In this document: one piece after another, positions 17,184 to 27,403 of the stretch
Numbering within the stretch: the stretch's first letter is position 1
How the letters are laid out: every line of letters starts with the position of its first letter
Source of the DNA: Haematospirillum sp. H4485
Lineage (GTDB): Bacteria > Pseudomonadota > Alphaproteobacteria > Rhodospirillales > Rhodospirillaceae
Length of the DNA stretch: 64,000 bases
Assembly (NCBI RefSeq): GCF_012102745.1
Contig: NZ_JAAVSY010000009.1
Span: forward strand, 1 to 64,000
Reading direction: 5' to 3'
The notes under the pieces: model-generated
What the model was told of the DNA's origin: nothing
Seen by the model: the letters and a program-made list of their open reading frames with translations, nothing else
The model's database searches: none
Program-made: the position numbers and the translations under genes

Positions 17184-20100
17184 TCAGAACAGGAAATCTG
17201 ATGCGGCAAGTGACGAGACACCCTTGAGAAGGAAGGCTATCTCCGTGGTTTCAACATGACCATCCGTATCACCACACAAAACAAGGTCACTGCCCGCAGC
17301 ATTGGGCACATACCACACAGCATGTGCACGCGGCACCGTATCAGAAAATACAAGATCCTGAACGCCGGCTGCGGACGTATTGGCATCAATCAGGCTGAAA
17401 TCCAGGGTATCGCCGTCATCCTGACTGAAATCTGTAATAACATCACCAACCGTTGCAGCAGCAGACCAATATACAAAAGCATCCGCACCACTACCGCCGG
17501 TCAGCACATCCTTGCCATCCCCACCGGCCAGCACATCGTTACCACCACCACCATGCAAGTGGTCGTCACCATCGCCCCCGGTCAGGGCATTGTCCGCACC
17601 GGTTCCATGCAGCTCCATCCCGACAATACGGGAACCAACCAGATTGGATATACCCCGATAATCGGCCAGATCAATGGCCGTATAAGACCGGCTTGACGAG
17701 AAGTCGACAGTATCCATGGTAAAGACCGGCAGGGGAACAGAGCGGGCCTCAAGAACGGCAACGCCTTTCACAGCAATATTGATTTCGTGCGTGTCCACAT
17801 TGCCATCGGTGTCTCCGTAAAGGTGTACACCTTTTCCATTGCCATCGACCTGATACCACAGGGAATGTGGACGCACGTTGGCTCCATGGAAGACAAGACC
17901 CTGCCATACATCCGGATTGTCGCCCGAGTCTATCCCGTGCAAATCAATCCAGTCCCCCTGTGACGGGTTGAAGTCTGCAATCACATCGCCGACGGTTTCA
18001 TCGACAGAGCGGTAATGGAAGCGATCCGCACCCCACCCACCGGACAACGTATCCCGACCAAGACCACCACGCAGGATATCGGCCCCGGCACCGCCGGAAA
18101 GGGTATCGTTTCCATCATCACCTTCCAGCGTATCATTGCCGGCATCGCCGGTCAGAGTATCGTGGCCACGACCGCCATGCATGATGTCAGCCCCGGTCCC
18201 GCCGGTCAGGATGTCATTGCCATCATCACCGTAGAGGGTGTCATTGCCTGCTTCTCCGGTCAGGATGTCATTGCCGCTACCACCGCGCAGGGTATCATCA
18301 CCGGATCCACCGACCAAGATATCATCCCCGGCTTCTCCGTATATCTGGTCGGGACCATCCCCCCCTGTCAGTACGTTGGGACCGCTGTCACCACGAATTT
18401 GCGCACCGGAATCAGCCGGGCCAACGACGTTGTTGAAGCCCCTGTAGGTGTTAATATCAATATGACGGTGATTTGACGTCATCGAGAAGTCAAGGGTCTC
18501 CGGCGCCGGGGTCTTGCCACCTGCATCGCGCCCCTGTAACCCCGAGAAACGCCCCTCGTCATCCAGAACACGCAACAGGAACTTGGAGAACTGGGATGCC
18601 GTATAACCGGATACGGAAGCCTGGGGGGTATCGTAAGCCCCATCGCCCGGCGAAATGACAAGCGGGGCCTGCAGAGCGCCGTTCTCATCGCTGCCGGGAA
18701 CCTGCTCCGGCATTGTTTCCGCCGACAACGCACTGTCATCGAAACGGAAATCTACCTTGGAACCATCATGAGGCGATGGGACAAAAACCCCGCGCAGCGC
18801 CTGCAATGTTCCAGAAAGATCCGGTGTCTCGGCACGCAGCACAGGCATATCAAGGTCCGATACCAGAAGTGACGTTATCCCCCTGATTTCCAGACTGACC
18901 TCATGGGTACGGATGTTTCCGTCTGTATCCCCGCACAAGATCACACTGTTCCCGTCTTCCCCCGGCTTGAACCACAGTGAATGGCGCGCTGCTTTTGTGC
19001 CGCCAAAGGACATGACCTGCCATCCTGGCTCGTAAACGTTGGCATCAACCTGATGCAGGTCAAGCCAGTCTCCTTCATCCCGATTGAAGTCAAGGATCAC
19101 ATCGTCAACGGTATAATCGGCAAGTGCGTAGCCGAAACGATCAGCCCCTGCACCACCGCTCAATGTGTCGGCACCGGGACCACCATCAAGAATATCGCGG
19201 CCATCTCCACCGCGCAAAATATCGTCTCCCACTCCGCCATAGAGCAGGTCATCCCCACCTCCACCGATCAGGGTATCATTACCGTCACGCCCCGACAGCG
19301 TATCACCCTTGTCTCCACCGGACAGGGTATTGGCGTCGGCATTGCCATGAATTTCTGTCGCGACCTCAAGGGGGCCACGCACATGATTCACGCCGTTGTA
19401 GTAATCAAGATGGATATAGGTATTCTTTGTTGTGGCCGAGAAATCGACCGTATCCCCCGCAAGGGAGGGAAGCTGGAGCGCCTCGGGGCCAAAGAACTCG
19501 GCACCCTTGAGGTAGATGGAAATCTCCGCTGTTTCAGGATTGCCATCTGTATCACCCAGCAGCTCCGTACCAAACCGTTCCCGGTCAAAACGAGACCAGA
19601 GCGCATGAGCCTGCGGTGTGGTACCGGAGAAAACAAAGCCACGCCATGAAGGCTCGCCTGATGCACTTCCCGCATCAACTATGGTCAGGTCAATCCAGTC
19701 CCCTTCCAGCATATTGAAATCGGTGATCACATCACCCCGGGCTTCCTCGACACTGCTGTAGACGAAACGATCGGCTCCGTGCCCTCCGGTCATCGTGTCC
19801 GCACCGGGGCCGCCCGCAACAAGGTCGTCACCTTCCCCGCCATCAAGATAATCGTCGCCGGCCCCGCCGTTGACACGATCATCACCTTCCATGCCATACA
19901 GCGTGTCATGCCCCTCATCCCCGATGACCGCGTCACCGTCCATACCGCCAATCAGGATATTGGCACCACTACCACCCAAGAGTGTTGCGGAAACAGACCT
20001 TGGCCCCATAACCTGAAGGAAGGGATGATGTTCATGCAGGTTGACCAGGTCGTAATGAATCAGGTCGGAAAAATCCAGGGTACCATCCCTGCTGACAGGC

Positions 20101-21920
20101 AATTGAACATCCGATGCATCAAGAACCTCGATGCCCAGAAACTGGAGATCAAGCTCAACCGTCTCAGGATTGCCATCCGTATCTCCATAAAGACGCATAC
20201 CTGACCCGTCTGGATCAGGCCCGGACCACAAGGCATGGGGACGTGGCTCTTCGCCGCTGAACGTGAAAAGCTGCCACCCATCCACATGCGTGTTGGCATC
20301 AATGCGATACAGATCAACCCAGTCACCCTGATCACGGTTGAAGTCACTGATAACATCGCCCTGCACTTCGGCAGAGGTCCGATAATGGAACCGGTCCATA
20401 CCCGGGCCACCGGTCAGGATATCAGCGCCGGATCCTCCCCTGAGGAAGTCATCACCATCACCGCCATCCAGAATATCGCGGCCGCCTTCTCCGTGCAGAC
20501 TGTCATTGCCGCGCCCCCCGCGCAGGGTATCATCGCCACTGGCACCAACAATGTTATCCCCCTTGTCACCCCCGACAAAGGCCCCGGTGACACTGTCGGA
20601 TCCCTGTATCCTGTTCCAGGCATTCAGGGCACCAACGACCGAACTGACACCCTGGAAAGTCAGTTGATCCAGGTTGACCTCTGTCGGCTGGATATGAGCC
20701 GAAAAATCGACAGCATTTCCGCGGATGACTGTCAACAGACCCAGATCACGGGCGTTGACACTGGTCACCCCTTCCATGGCGATATCAATCTCCGGGGTTT
20801 CAGGGTCACCGTCTACATCACCCTGAACGTGAACCGTATCGTCACCGTCGATAAAGATCCTGTACCAGATGGAATTTGCCTGGGGCAACTGACCGGAGAA
20901 CACAAATTCCTGCCGACCGGGCACGTCAACATTGGCATCAATCGATGACACATCGACCACATCCCCTTGGGACCGATTGAAATCAACAATCAGGTCACCG
21001 TGGGTTTCCACAAAATCCCTGTAGAGGAAACGGTCTGCACCAAGACCACCGGTCAAGGTATCTGCACCCTGACCACCAACCAGGATATCAGAGCCGCCAC
21101 GACCGGACAGAATGTTGCTGCCATCGTCCCCGGCTAACCAGTCATCACCAAAACCACCAAAAGCATGCTCGATATTGACGATCGTGTCTTCCTCACGACC
21201 ATCCACAAGAACGGCTGCGCTTTGGGATCCCGCAAGAGCCACATTGACGGGCAACAGGGCGTCCCGGTAATCGATGGCATCCTCACCACCCCGACCGTCC
21301 ACGTGATCAGGCCCGAAACCGGCAACCAGCCGGTCATTATAATCCGTCCCTTTCTGCACCGAAGAATCGGCAACCGTTATCGCGGGTCCGGTCAGAACCA
21401 GATCCTGACTGGAGAGAGAAGACGTACTTCTCAACCAGACAACACGATCTGGCGACGCATCACCATCCACGTCAACAGCCAGTGTTACACCCTGTTCCCC
21501 CGGAGCACCACGGTACCAGACAGAGTAGGGAGATGGTTCCTGACCACTGAAGCGAAGGGATGGAAGTCCGGCCCTGATCATATGCTCGCTGATTACCGAC
21601 ACATTAATTTTATCGCCTTCAACACTCTTGAAATCGACAATTGTGTCACGCTTGTCAGATGCCAGCTCGCGGAAAACAAACGTATCGGCACCCTCATTGC
21701 CCATCAGCCTGTCAGCCCCGTCACCACCATCGAGGTAGTCATCGCCTTCGGCACCAATCAGGAGATCATCGCCATCAAGACCGAACAAGTGGTCGTCACC
21801 CTCTTCGCCGATCAGACGATCACGCTGGTCTGTCCCGATGATTTTGTCATGACCGTGTGAGCCAATAACCGCACGGCTAGGACCAAAATCCATAGGCTGG
21901 AATTCTCTTTCGACAGACAT
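17184..21920 (-). CDS. Giant RTX protein with seven serralysin-C-type cassettes
   Basis: A 1578-residue acidic protein, probably exported by type I secretion (no signal peptide; C-terminus ASDFLF). It is built from seven cassettes, each with RTX nonapeptides, a GADRFxYRS-like turn, a GDVIxDFNxxxGDWIDL segment, an FSGxxPxxHxLW segment, a GDTDGNPET motif and a closing hydrophobic strand. Counting from the upstream TTG (21986), GADRF-like motifs occur at 99, 316, 529, 737, 947, 1319 and 1500, a spacing near 210 except for one gap of 372. That gap holds a non-repeat linker (about 1050-1160) and an expanded nonapeptide run. No protease or lipase motif exists. The start is ATG 21920 (MSVEREF); TTG 21986 is an alternative. 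Calcium-dependent folding outside the cell is inferred from the family; the biological role is unknown. Confidence 0.9.
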   Translation of the reverse strand: MSVEREFQPMDFGPSRAVIGSHGHDKIIGTDQRDRLIGEEGDDHLFGLDGDDLLIGAEGDDYLDGGDGADRLMGNEGADTFVFRELASDKRDTIVDFKSVEGDKINVSVISEHMIRAGLPSLRFSGQEPSPYSVWYRGAPGEQGVTLAVDVDGDASPDRVVWLRSTSSLSSQDLVLTGPAITVADSSVQKGTDYNDRLVAGFGPDHVDGRGGEDAIDYRDALLPVNVALAGSQSAAVLVDGREEDTIVNIEHAFGGFGDDWLAGDDGSNILSGRGGSDILVGGQGADTLTGGLGADRFLYRDFVETHGDLIVDFNRSQGDVVDVSSIDANVDVPGRQEFVFSGQLPQANSIWYRIFIDGDDTVHVQGDVDGDPETPEIDIAMEGVTSVNARDLGLLTVIRGNAVDFSAHIQPTEVNLDQLTFQGVSSVVGALNAWNRIQGSDSVTGAFVGGDKGDNIVGASGDDTLRGGRGNDSLHGEGGRDILDGGDGDDFLRGGSGADILTGGPGMDRFHYRTSAEVQGDVISDFNRDQGDWVDLYRIDANTHVDGWQLFTFSGEEPRPHALWSGPDPDGSGMRLYGDTDGNPETVELDLQFLGIEVLDASDVQLPVSRDGTLDFSDLIHYDLVNLHEHHPFLQVMGPRSVSATLLGGSGANILIGGMDGDAVIGDEGHDTLYGMEGDDRVNGGAGDDYLDGGEGDDLVAGGPGADTMTGGHGADRFVYSSVEEARGDVITDFNMLEGDWIDLTIVDAGSASGEPSWRGFVFSGTTPQAHALWSRFDRERFGTELLGDTDGNPETAEISIYLKGAEFFGPEALQLPSLAGDTVDFSATTKNTYIHLDYYNGVNHVRGPLEVATEIHGNADANTLSGGDKGDTLSGRDGNDTLIGGGGDDLLYGGVGDDILRGGDGRDILDGGPGADTLSGGAGADRFGYALADYTVDDVILDFNRDEGDWLDLHQVDANVYEPGWQVMSFGGTKAARHSLWFKPGEDGNSVILCGDTDGNIRTHEVSLEIRGITSLLVSDLDMPVLRAETPDLSGTLQALRGVFVPSPHDGSKVDFRFDDSALSAETMPEQVPGSDENGALQAPLVISPGDGAYDTPQASVSGYTASQFSKFLLRVLDDEGRFSGLQGRDAGGKTPAPETLDFSMTSNHRHIDINTYRGFNNVVGPADSGAQIRGDSGPNVLTGGDGPDQIYGEAGDDILVGGSGDDTLRGGSGNDILTGEAGNDTLYGDDGNDILTGGTGADIMHGGRGHDTLTGDAGNDTLEGDDGNDTLSGGAGADILRGGLGRDTLSGGWGADRFHYRSVDETVGDVIADFNPSQGDWIDLHGIDSGDNPDVWQGLVFHGANVRPHSLWYQVDGNGKGVHLYGDTDGNVDTHEINIAVKGVAVLEARSVPLPVFTMDTVDFSSSRSYTAIDLADYRGISNLVGSRIVGMELHGTGADNALTGGDGDDHLHGGGGNDVLAGGDGKDVLTGGSGADAFVYWSAAATVGDVITDFSQDDGDTLDFSLIDANTSAAGVQDLVFSDTVPRAHAVWYVPNAAGSDLVLCGDTDGHVETTEIAFLLKGVSSLAASDFLF
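17187..21866 (-). repeat. Seven degenerate cassettes of about 630 bp in the RTX gene
   Basis: GADRF-like motifs are encoded near 21690, 21040, 20400, 19778, 19146, 18030 and 17487. The non-repeat linker lies at about 18506-18839. Copies are diverged at the DNA level, so this is old duplication rather than a recent array. Confidence 0.85.
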
Positions 21921-22295
21921 CTGCCCCCCCGCAGGCTGTGGAAATACCCCGTCAATTGCATTGATAATCAACGACAACGTCAACAATAAAACTACATTGA
22001 AAATCAGCCCATTAATTATAATACACGGTATTATATGGATACTTTTTAACTATGAATATCTATGTAAAGCGCAATACACCAAGACGCGACAGCAGATGAA
22101 CTCACATTAACAACAGTCTCTGCCCAGACTTATGTTCCACCCATGCGTTTTTCATATCCGAAAGACGCAATCCCTAATTATGTTCCTCAGACCCAAACAT
22201 AGATCAAACAGATTTCCCTCTTGCCCACAGAGACAGGGCAAGGCATACCCTCCCTTCTTTTCTTGCCTGCAAACGGAAACAGGATACGGCGCCCG
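21921..22295. other. AT-rich divergent intergenic region (RTX / queA)
   Basis: 375 bases without a gene. Bases 21970-22080 are markedly AT-rich compared with the rest of the window and, on the minus strand, contain two TATAAT-like boxes (around 22028 and 22014) before the RTX start. No well-spaced -35 box is obvious. The queA side is more GC-rich and shows no clear promoter. Confidence 0.5.
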
Positions 22296-23357
22296 ATGCG
22301 GGTTGATGCCTTTGACTTTGATCTGCCACGTGAACAGATTGCCACGCGCCCCGTGTCACCGCGCCACAGCGCCCGGCTCCTGGATGTGGCGCCTGATGGC
22401 CTGCACGACCGGATCATGCTGGACCTTCCCGGGCTTCTGGAACCGGGCGATGTGATGGTGTTCAATGACACCCGCGTCATTCCGGCACGCCTGTCCGGAT
22501 TGCGGCCTGCCATTCAGCCCGGGGGGCAACCTGCCAGCGTGGACATCACCCTTCATCAATGCCTGGGGCCAGATACCTGGGCTGCCTTTGCAAAGGGTGC
22601 CCGCAAGCTGTCTCCCGGGCAAACCGTTGTTCTGTCAGCAGACGGGGACTTTACGGCCCGTGTCGAAGACAGGCAGGAAGGGGGCGAGATTGTCCTGCGC
22701 TTTGACCGCAGCGGGGCTGATCTGATGGCCGCCCTGGAGCATCACGGCCATATTCCCCTCCCCCCCTACATGGGGCGGAAAGATGACGCCCGCGACCGGC
22801 AGGACTACCAGACGGTTTATGCCTCCCGCGATGGCGCTGTTGCCGCCCCCACGGCCGGTCTCCACTTCACGCCGGAACTTCTGGAAGCCATTGATGGCCG
22901 GGGGATACGTCGGGTACACGTCACCCTGCATGTCGGTGCCGGCACCTTTCTGCCCGTAAAGGCCGAAGACACCCGTGATCACCGCATGCACGCCGAGACC
23001 GGGGACATCTCAGCCGAAGCTGCCCGGGCCATCACACAAGCACGGAAACAGGGCGGACGGGTCGTCTGCGTTGGTACAACATCTCTGCGGTTGCTGGAAA
23101 GTGCGGCTGCACCGGATGGTTCCCTGTCGGCGTGGTCCGGTTCCACCTCTATTTTTATCACACCCGGCTATCAATTCCGGATCGCCGATCTTCTGGTTAC
23201 CAACTTCCATCTGCCGCGTTCCACCCTGTTCATGCTTGTCTGCGCCATGGCCGGCCTGGACACGATGCACGCGGCCTATGCTCACGCTATAAAGGCCGGA
23301 TACCGGTTTTATTCCTACGGCGACGGGTCGCTGTTGCGGTGCAAGGATTCCTGTTGA
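22296..23357 (+). CDS. queA: S-adenosylmethionine:tRNA ribosyltransferase-isomerase
   Basis: Converts preQ1 at position 34 of tRNA to epoxyqueuosine using the ribosyl part of SAM. The 353 residues contain [14 protein letters not shown] at the start, [10 protein letters not shown], the core [43 protein letters not shown] and [15 protein letters not shown], all diagnostic. It starts at ATG 22296; the frame is open upstream to 22221. It is the first gene of queA-tgt-queF; its TGA overlaps the tgt ATG by one base, indicating translational coupling. Confidence 0.97.
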   Translation: MRVDAFDFDLPREQIATRPVSPRHSARLLDVAPDGLHDRIMLDLPGLLEPGDVMVFNDTRVIPARLSGLRPAIQPGGQPASVDITLHQCLGPDTWAAFAKGARKLSPGQTVVLSADGDFTARVEDRQEGGEIVLRFDRSGADLMAALEHHGHIPLPPYMGRKDDARDRQDYQTVYASRDGAVAAPTAGLHFTPELLEAIDGRGIRRVHVTLHVGAGTFLPVKAEDTRDHRMHAETGDISAEAARAITQARKQGGRVVCVGTTSLRLLESAAAPDGSLSAWSGSTSIFITPGYQFRIADLLVTNFHLPRSTLFMLVCAMAGLDTMHAAYAHAIKAGYRFYSYGDGSLLRCKDSC

Positions 23358-24502
23358 TGACGGCTTTCTCCTTCTCGGTCCTGAAAACAGACGGCGCGGC
23401 CCGCCTGGGGCGCATTGAAACCGCACACGGCCCCGTGGATACACCCACCTTCATGCCGGTTGGCACAGCCGGAACGGTCAAGGGCATGCTGCCTGAAAGC
23501 GTTGCGTCCACGGGGGCACAGATGATTCTGGGCAATACCTATCACCTGATGCTGCGGCCCGGGGCCGATCGGGTGCAGACCTTGGGGGGATTGCACCGGA
23601 TGATGAACTGGCCCGGCCCGATCCTGACGGATTCCGGCGGATTCCAGGTCATGAGCCTGGCCAAGCTGCGCAGGATGACCGAAGACGGCGTCACCTTCCG
23701 CAGCCATATTGATGGATCCTCGTGGACCCTGACCCCGGAATATTCCACCGATATCCAGTACAAACTGGATGCCACGGTAACCATGGCCTTTGATGAATGC
23801 ACCCCTTGGCCCGTGGACAAGAAAACAGCTGCCCATTCAATGCGGCTGTCCATGCGGTGGGCTGTACGCTCGCGTAATGCCTTTGTCCCGCGGGAAGGCT
23901 ATGGCCAGTTCGGCATTGTACAAGGCAGCGTCTTCCCTGACCTGCGGGCGGAAAGCATGGCCCGGCTGCGGGACATTGATTTCGAGGGCTATGCCGTCGG
24001 GGGCTTGGCCGTCGGGGAAGGACAGGAACTGATGTTCCAGACCCTTGACAGCACGGTACCCGACATGCCGGTCGGCAAGCCCCGCTATCTGATGGGGGTT
24101 GGGAAACCTTCGGACATGGTTGGTGCCGTGGCCCGTGGCATCGACATGTTTGACTGCGTCATGCCCACCCGGTCGGGACGCACGGCGCAAGCCTTCACCC
24201 GCCGTGGCACCGTTAACCTTCGCAATGCCCGTCACCAGGACGACCCGCGACCACTGGAAGAAAACTGTTCCTGCCCGGCGTGTCGCCAATACACGCGCGC
24301 TTATCTGCACCATCTGATCCGGGCCGGGGAAATGCTGGGGCCGATGCTGCTGACATGGCATAACATCCAGCACTATCAGGATATCATGAAGGATCTTCGC
24401 TCGGCCATCGGGCAGGGAACCCTGTCGCAGTACAAAACACAGTTTGAAGCAAGCCAAGCGCTTGGTGATATCGAACCCCTGACGGTGGAGAAACCGGAAT
24501 GA
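23357..24502 (+). CDS. tgt: tRNA-guanine transglycosylase
   Basis: Exchanges guanine-34 for preQ1 in tRNAs with GUN anticodons. The 381-residue protein has [30 protein letters not shown], the catalytic [13 protein letters not shown] (nucleophile-related Asp), [29 protein letters not shown] and the zinc site CxCxxC plus His in [18 protein letters not shown]. The ATG at 23357 overlaps the queA stop by one base and its own stop overlaps the queF ATG by four. All residues expected for activity are visible. Confidence 0.98.
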   Translation: MTAFSFSVLKTDGAARLGRIETAHGPVDTPTFMPVGTAGTVKGMLPESVASTGAQMILGNTYHLMLRPGADRVQTLGGLHRMMNWPGPILTDSGGFQVMSLAKLRRMTEDGVTFRSHIDGSSWTLTPEYSTDIQYKLDATVTMAFDECTPWPVDKKTAAHSMRLSMRWAVRSRNAFVPREGYGQFGIVQGSVFPDLRAESMARLRDIDFEGYAVGGLAVGEGQELMFQTLDSTVPDMPVGKPRYLMGVGKPSDMVGAVARGIDMFDCVMPTRSGRTAQAFTRRGTVNLRNARHQDDPRPLEENCSCPACRQYTRAYLHHLIRAGEMLGPMLLTWHNIQHYQDIMKDLRSAIGQGTLSQYKTQFEASQALGDIEPLTVEKPE

Positions 24503-24963
24503 CCAACAGCGACCCCTCGGGCCTGACCCAGCTTGGCCACGCGTCTGCCCTGCCCTCCTCTCCGGAAGCAGCCACCCTTGAGACCGTGCCCAACCCGCAT
24601 CCGGGCACGCTGTATGTCGCACGCTTTGCTGCACCGGAATTCACCAGCCTGTGCCCGGTCACGGGACAGCCGGACTTTGCCCACCTGGTCATCGACTATG
24701 TACCCGGTGCCACGCTGGTTGAATCCAAGAGCCTGAAGCTTTTTCTTGGCTCATTCCGCAATCACGGGGCCTTTCATGAAGACTGCACCGTCTACATCGG
24801 GAAACGTCTTGCCGAAGTCCTGAAGCCAGTATGGCTGCGGATCGGGGGGTACTGGTACCCGCGTGGAGGAATCCCGATTGACGTCTTTTATCAGACCGGT
24901 CCAGTGCCGGAGGGGGTCTGGCTTCCGGATCAGGGCGTGCCTCCATACCGCGGGCGGGGCTAG
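24499..24963 (+). CDS. queF: 7-cyano-7-deazaguanine (preQ0) reductase, short form
   Basis: NADPH-dependent nitrile reductase converting preQ0 to preQ1, giving the substrate of Tgt. The 154-residue protein is the single-domain (YkvM) type: the active-site Cys is in [15 protein letters not shown], and [21 protein letters not shown] is the QueF signature with the NADPH-binding region. It overlaps tgt by ATGA at 24499-24502. QueC, QueD and QueE, needed to make preQ0, are not in this window. Its TAG shares bases with the stop of the convergent editing gene. Confidence 0.97.
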   Translation: MTNSDPSGLTQLGHASALPSSPEAATLETVPNPHPGTLYVARFAAPEFTSLCPVTGQPDFAHLVIDYVPGATLVESKSLKLFLGSFRNHGAFHEDCTVYIGKRLAEVLKPVWLRIGGYWYPRGGIPIDVFYQTGPVPEGVWLPDQGVPPYRGRG

Positions 24964-25505
24964 ATCGTATCGCAGGCCGTTGCGCTGACGGGGTCAACAG
25001 CCTCTGGATCCAGCACAGCCAGCGACACCACGTGTCCGCAGGCCTCCAGAAAACGGCGCAAATCCGATGCCGCAATGGTGGTTGTCGCCGTATTTTCCAG
25101 GGGATGAAAGTTCAGCAGCGGTTGCTGCATCATCCAGGCATCCAGAACCACGCGCACGGATTGCGCCTGACGATCATTGAGAAGGGCAAACGGTGTCACT
25201 GATCCCGGGCGGACCCCAAGGGTTGCCCACAGGCGATCGGCTGAACCAAAGGACAACCGCCGTGACCCGATGCGATCAGGCAAGGCCTTCAGATCAATCC
25301 GGCGCTGTACCGGGGCAACCAGAAGCCAGTTCTGGCGGCCAGCATCCCGCAGAAACAGGTTCTTGCAATGCACGCCGGGGATATCAGCCCAGCATTCAGC
25401 CCCATCCTCCACGGTAAAAACCGGAGCATGCTCCCGGGTTGTGGTCTTGATTCCAAGGTGATCCAGAAAGGTAAACAGCTCCGCCCGGGATATAAAAGAT
25501 GTCAT
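24960..25505 (-). CDS. YbaK/ProX-type aminoacyl-tRNA editing domain protein
   Basis: A free-standing editing domain, 181 residues, of the ProX (PrdX) branch that hydrolyses mischarged Ala-tRNA-Pro. Family features are [29 protein letters not shown], then the lysine-containing core with [28 protein letters not shown]. The start is ATG 25505, with GGAGG four bases upstream; the frame extends to 25811 but only as antisense to the DnaJ-domain gene. The stop lies in a CTAG that also contains the queF stop on the other strand. Function is by homology; substrate choice between Ala-tRNA-Pro and Cys-tRNA-Pro is inferred. Confidence 0.9.
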   Translation of the reverse strand: MTSFISRAELFTFLDHLGIKTTTREHAPVFTVEDGAECWADIPGVHCKNLFLRDAGRQNWLLVAPVQRRIDLKALPDRIGSRRLSFGSADRLWATLGVRPGSVTPFALLNDRQAQSVRVVLDAWMMQQPLLNFHPLENTATTTIAASDLRRFLEACGHVVSLAVLDPEAVDPVSATACDTI

Positions 25506-25590
25506 AAAACCTCCAGCACTGACAAAGAACGCTACCTGTCCTGCACAAAAGAAAAATCGTGCCGTCTTGACGGCACGCCGGTCAAGGGAC

Positions 25591-26385
25591 ATGGTGACCG
25601 GGCGCATACGATGGACTGGAGCAATGTGGGGCAAGGTATTCGGTGGAATGGCCGGACTGATGACGGGGGGACCGCTTGGCGCTCTCCTGGGGGCGTCTTT
25701 CGGCCACTTTTTCTGGGATCGCCAAGGCGTTTTCCGTGCCTTTGATCCTCTGGGCTTCTTCCGCATTGCCGAAGTATCCCTGCGCCAGTTCCAAGCGGGG
25801 ACAACCGACACCGCCCTGTCAGCGGCCCTGCTGATCCTGTCCGGTCATCTGGCCAGATTGTCTGGCTGGGACCCCGACCGGGGGCAAACAGCCTTGTTCC
25901 GGGTCCTGTCGCTGGCGCCCCAGGACAGGGAAACCGCGATTGCCCTGTTCACCCGGGGCTATGATATGCCCGAGCTTCCGCTCCCCCTGCTGCGGGGACT
26001 GGCTGTTCTTCTGGACAATGACCCCGACAGGGCCGATGCCCTACTTGCTGCTTTGGGCGCTTTTTCGGCCAGTGAAGGAAAACCTTCAGTCGCGGTTCAT
26101 AAAGCGCTGGACACAATAGCCGCCGCCTTGGGACGTCGGCCTGGCACGATGCCAGGCGGAGTTGGAATGGGGCTGCAGGAAGCGTACTCCACTCTTGGTG
26201 TCCAGGACCGTGACGACGATGACACGGTGCGCAAGGCCTACCGGGCCCTGCTGCGCAGAAATCATCCCGATGCCCTGACGGCACAGGGTGCAAGCCCGGC
26301 TGATGTAGCCGCAGCCGGTGTACGCATGGCATCCATCAACGCAGCATGGGATGAGATTGCCCGCCATCGTGGCCTGCGCCGTTAA
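25591..26385 (+). CDS. DjlA-like co-chaperone (TerB-like plus J domain)
   Basis: 264 residues. After a short leader the N-terminus MWGKVFGGMAGLMTGGPLG and ALLGASFGHFFWD form the glycine-rich hydrophobic anchor of DjlA-type proteins. The middle (about 50-160) is a helical TerB-like domain, and the C-terminal 70 residues are a J domain: QEAYSTLGVQDRDDDDTVRKAYRAL followed by RNHPD, where the normal HPD tripeptide is intact. It should stimulate the ATPase of DnaK at the inner membrane. The start is ATG 25591 with AAGGGAC; ATG 25624 is an alternative that starts exactly at the conserved anchor. Confidence 0.88.
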   Translation: MVTGRIRWTGAMWGKVFGGMAGLMTGGPLGALLGASFGHFFWDRQGVFRAFDPLGFFRIAEVSLRQFQAGTTDTALSAALLILSGHLARLSGWDPDRGQTALFRVLSLAPQDRETAIALFTRGYDMPELPLPLLRGLAVLLDNDPDRADALLAALGAFSASEGKPSVAVHKALDTIAAALGRRPGTMPGGVGMGLQEAYSTLGVQDRDDDDTVRKAYRALLRRNHPDALTAQGASPADVAAAGVRMASINAAWDEIARHRGLRR

Positions 26386-26426
26386 CCTCCAGATCCCACA
26401 TTCCCGTTTTGCGGAGTTTTTTTTTC

Positions 26427-27347
26427 GTGCGCCCTGTTGACATCTTTCTTGCCCTGTTGGTTCAGGTTTTGTGGGGCCTGAACTTTGTTGCCGTCAAAAC
26501 CGGACTTGCAGACCTTCCCCCCATTCTCCTGGTCACACTGCGCTTTGGCCTGGTCGCCCTTCTGGTCGTTCCTTTTCTGCGTATCCCGCTAAATGCGTTG
26601 CGTGATGTCATCCTGCTTTCCTTTACACTGGGCACACTCCACTTTGCCCTGCTGTTTATCGGCATGGCTGATATCAGCGCCGGAACAACAGGCATCCTGA
26701 TTCAGTTGGGTGTTCCGTTTTCTGCCCTTCTTGGTGTCATCTTGTACCGCGAAAAGCTTGGTCCCTGGCGTATAGGGGGGTTGGCCGTTGCTTTCTCCGG
26801 CGCGGCTCTTCTGGCTGGCGGACCCGACGTACCCGAACTTGCACCGGCCTTGTTGCTGATCATCTCGGCTTTTGCGTGGGCAGCATCCAACTTGTTGGCC
26901 AAGAAAACCAGCACCGTCAACCCCGTCGCCTTGTCCGGCTGGATGAGCTTGTTTGCCTTCCCGCAAACCGCCCTGTGGTCCTGGTTGACCGAGGAGGGGC
27001 AGATGCAAGCCATCGCATCTGCCGGATACCAGACCTGGATAGCCCTTCTTTATACAGCGATCGCATCATCGATTATCGCATACGGCCTGTGGTACTGGCT
27101 GTTGCGCCGACACCCGGTCAGCCATGTTGTCCCCTTCTCCCTGCTCAATCCCGTTGTCGGCATGACTGTTGGCGTTCTGCTGCTTGGCGAGGATGTAACA
27201 GCGTGGAAGGTTGGTGGTGCCCTTCTTACCCTGACGGGCGTCGGGACCATCTTGTGGAGACAAGCCTTGCACGCAAACCGGAAAACGGAAGAAACCCAGA
27301 CAGATCCTCTCCCGTCTGTCTCCCCGGAAACAAAACCATCCTCATAA
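26427..27347 (+). CDS. EamA-family drug/metabolite permease
   Basis: Ten-segment DMT-superfamily transporter of 306 residues with two EamA halves (about 1-135 and 145-285): DIFLALLVQVLWGLNFVAVK opens half 1 and LLIISAFAWAASNLLAKK half 2; the family motif GLxYxxWY-like YGLWYWLLRRHPV is near 225. The start appears to be GTG 26427; GGAG lies 11 bases upstream, separated by nine consecutive Ts. The substrate is unknown; amino acids, sugars or drugs are possible. A strong terminator follows. Confidence 0.9.
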   Translation: MRPVDIFLALLVQVLWGLNFVAVKTGLADLPPILLVTLRFGLVALLVVPFLRIPLNALRDVILLSFTLGTLHFALLFIGMADISAGTTGILIQLGVPFSALLGVILYREKLGPWRIGGLAVAFSGAALLAGGPDVPELAPALLLIISAFAWAASNLLAKKTSTVNPVALSGWMSLFAFPQTALWSWLTEEGQMQAIASAGYQTWIALLYTAIASSIIAYGLWYWLLRRHPVSHVVPFSLLNPVVGMTVGVLLLGEDVTAWKVGGALLTLTGVGTILWRQALHANRKTEETQTDPLPSVSPETKPSS

Positions 27348-27354
27348 AAGACAC

Positions 27355-27403
27355 GTCCCGGATGACCCTTGCCGCCACGAAAGCAGGCAGGGTCATCCGG
27401 GAC
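27355..27403 (+). terminator. Terminator of the EamA gene
   Basis: 15-bp perfect stem, 27355-27369 with 27389-27403 (arm GTCCCGGATGACCCT); no long T-tract, so possibly Rho-assisted. Confidence 0.6.

Noticed and set aside
17187-21866. Tandem repeats as a possible CRISPR or DNA satellite
   Set aside because: The repeats are 27-bp coding units of RTX nonapeptides, in frame and diverged, without spacers.
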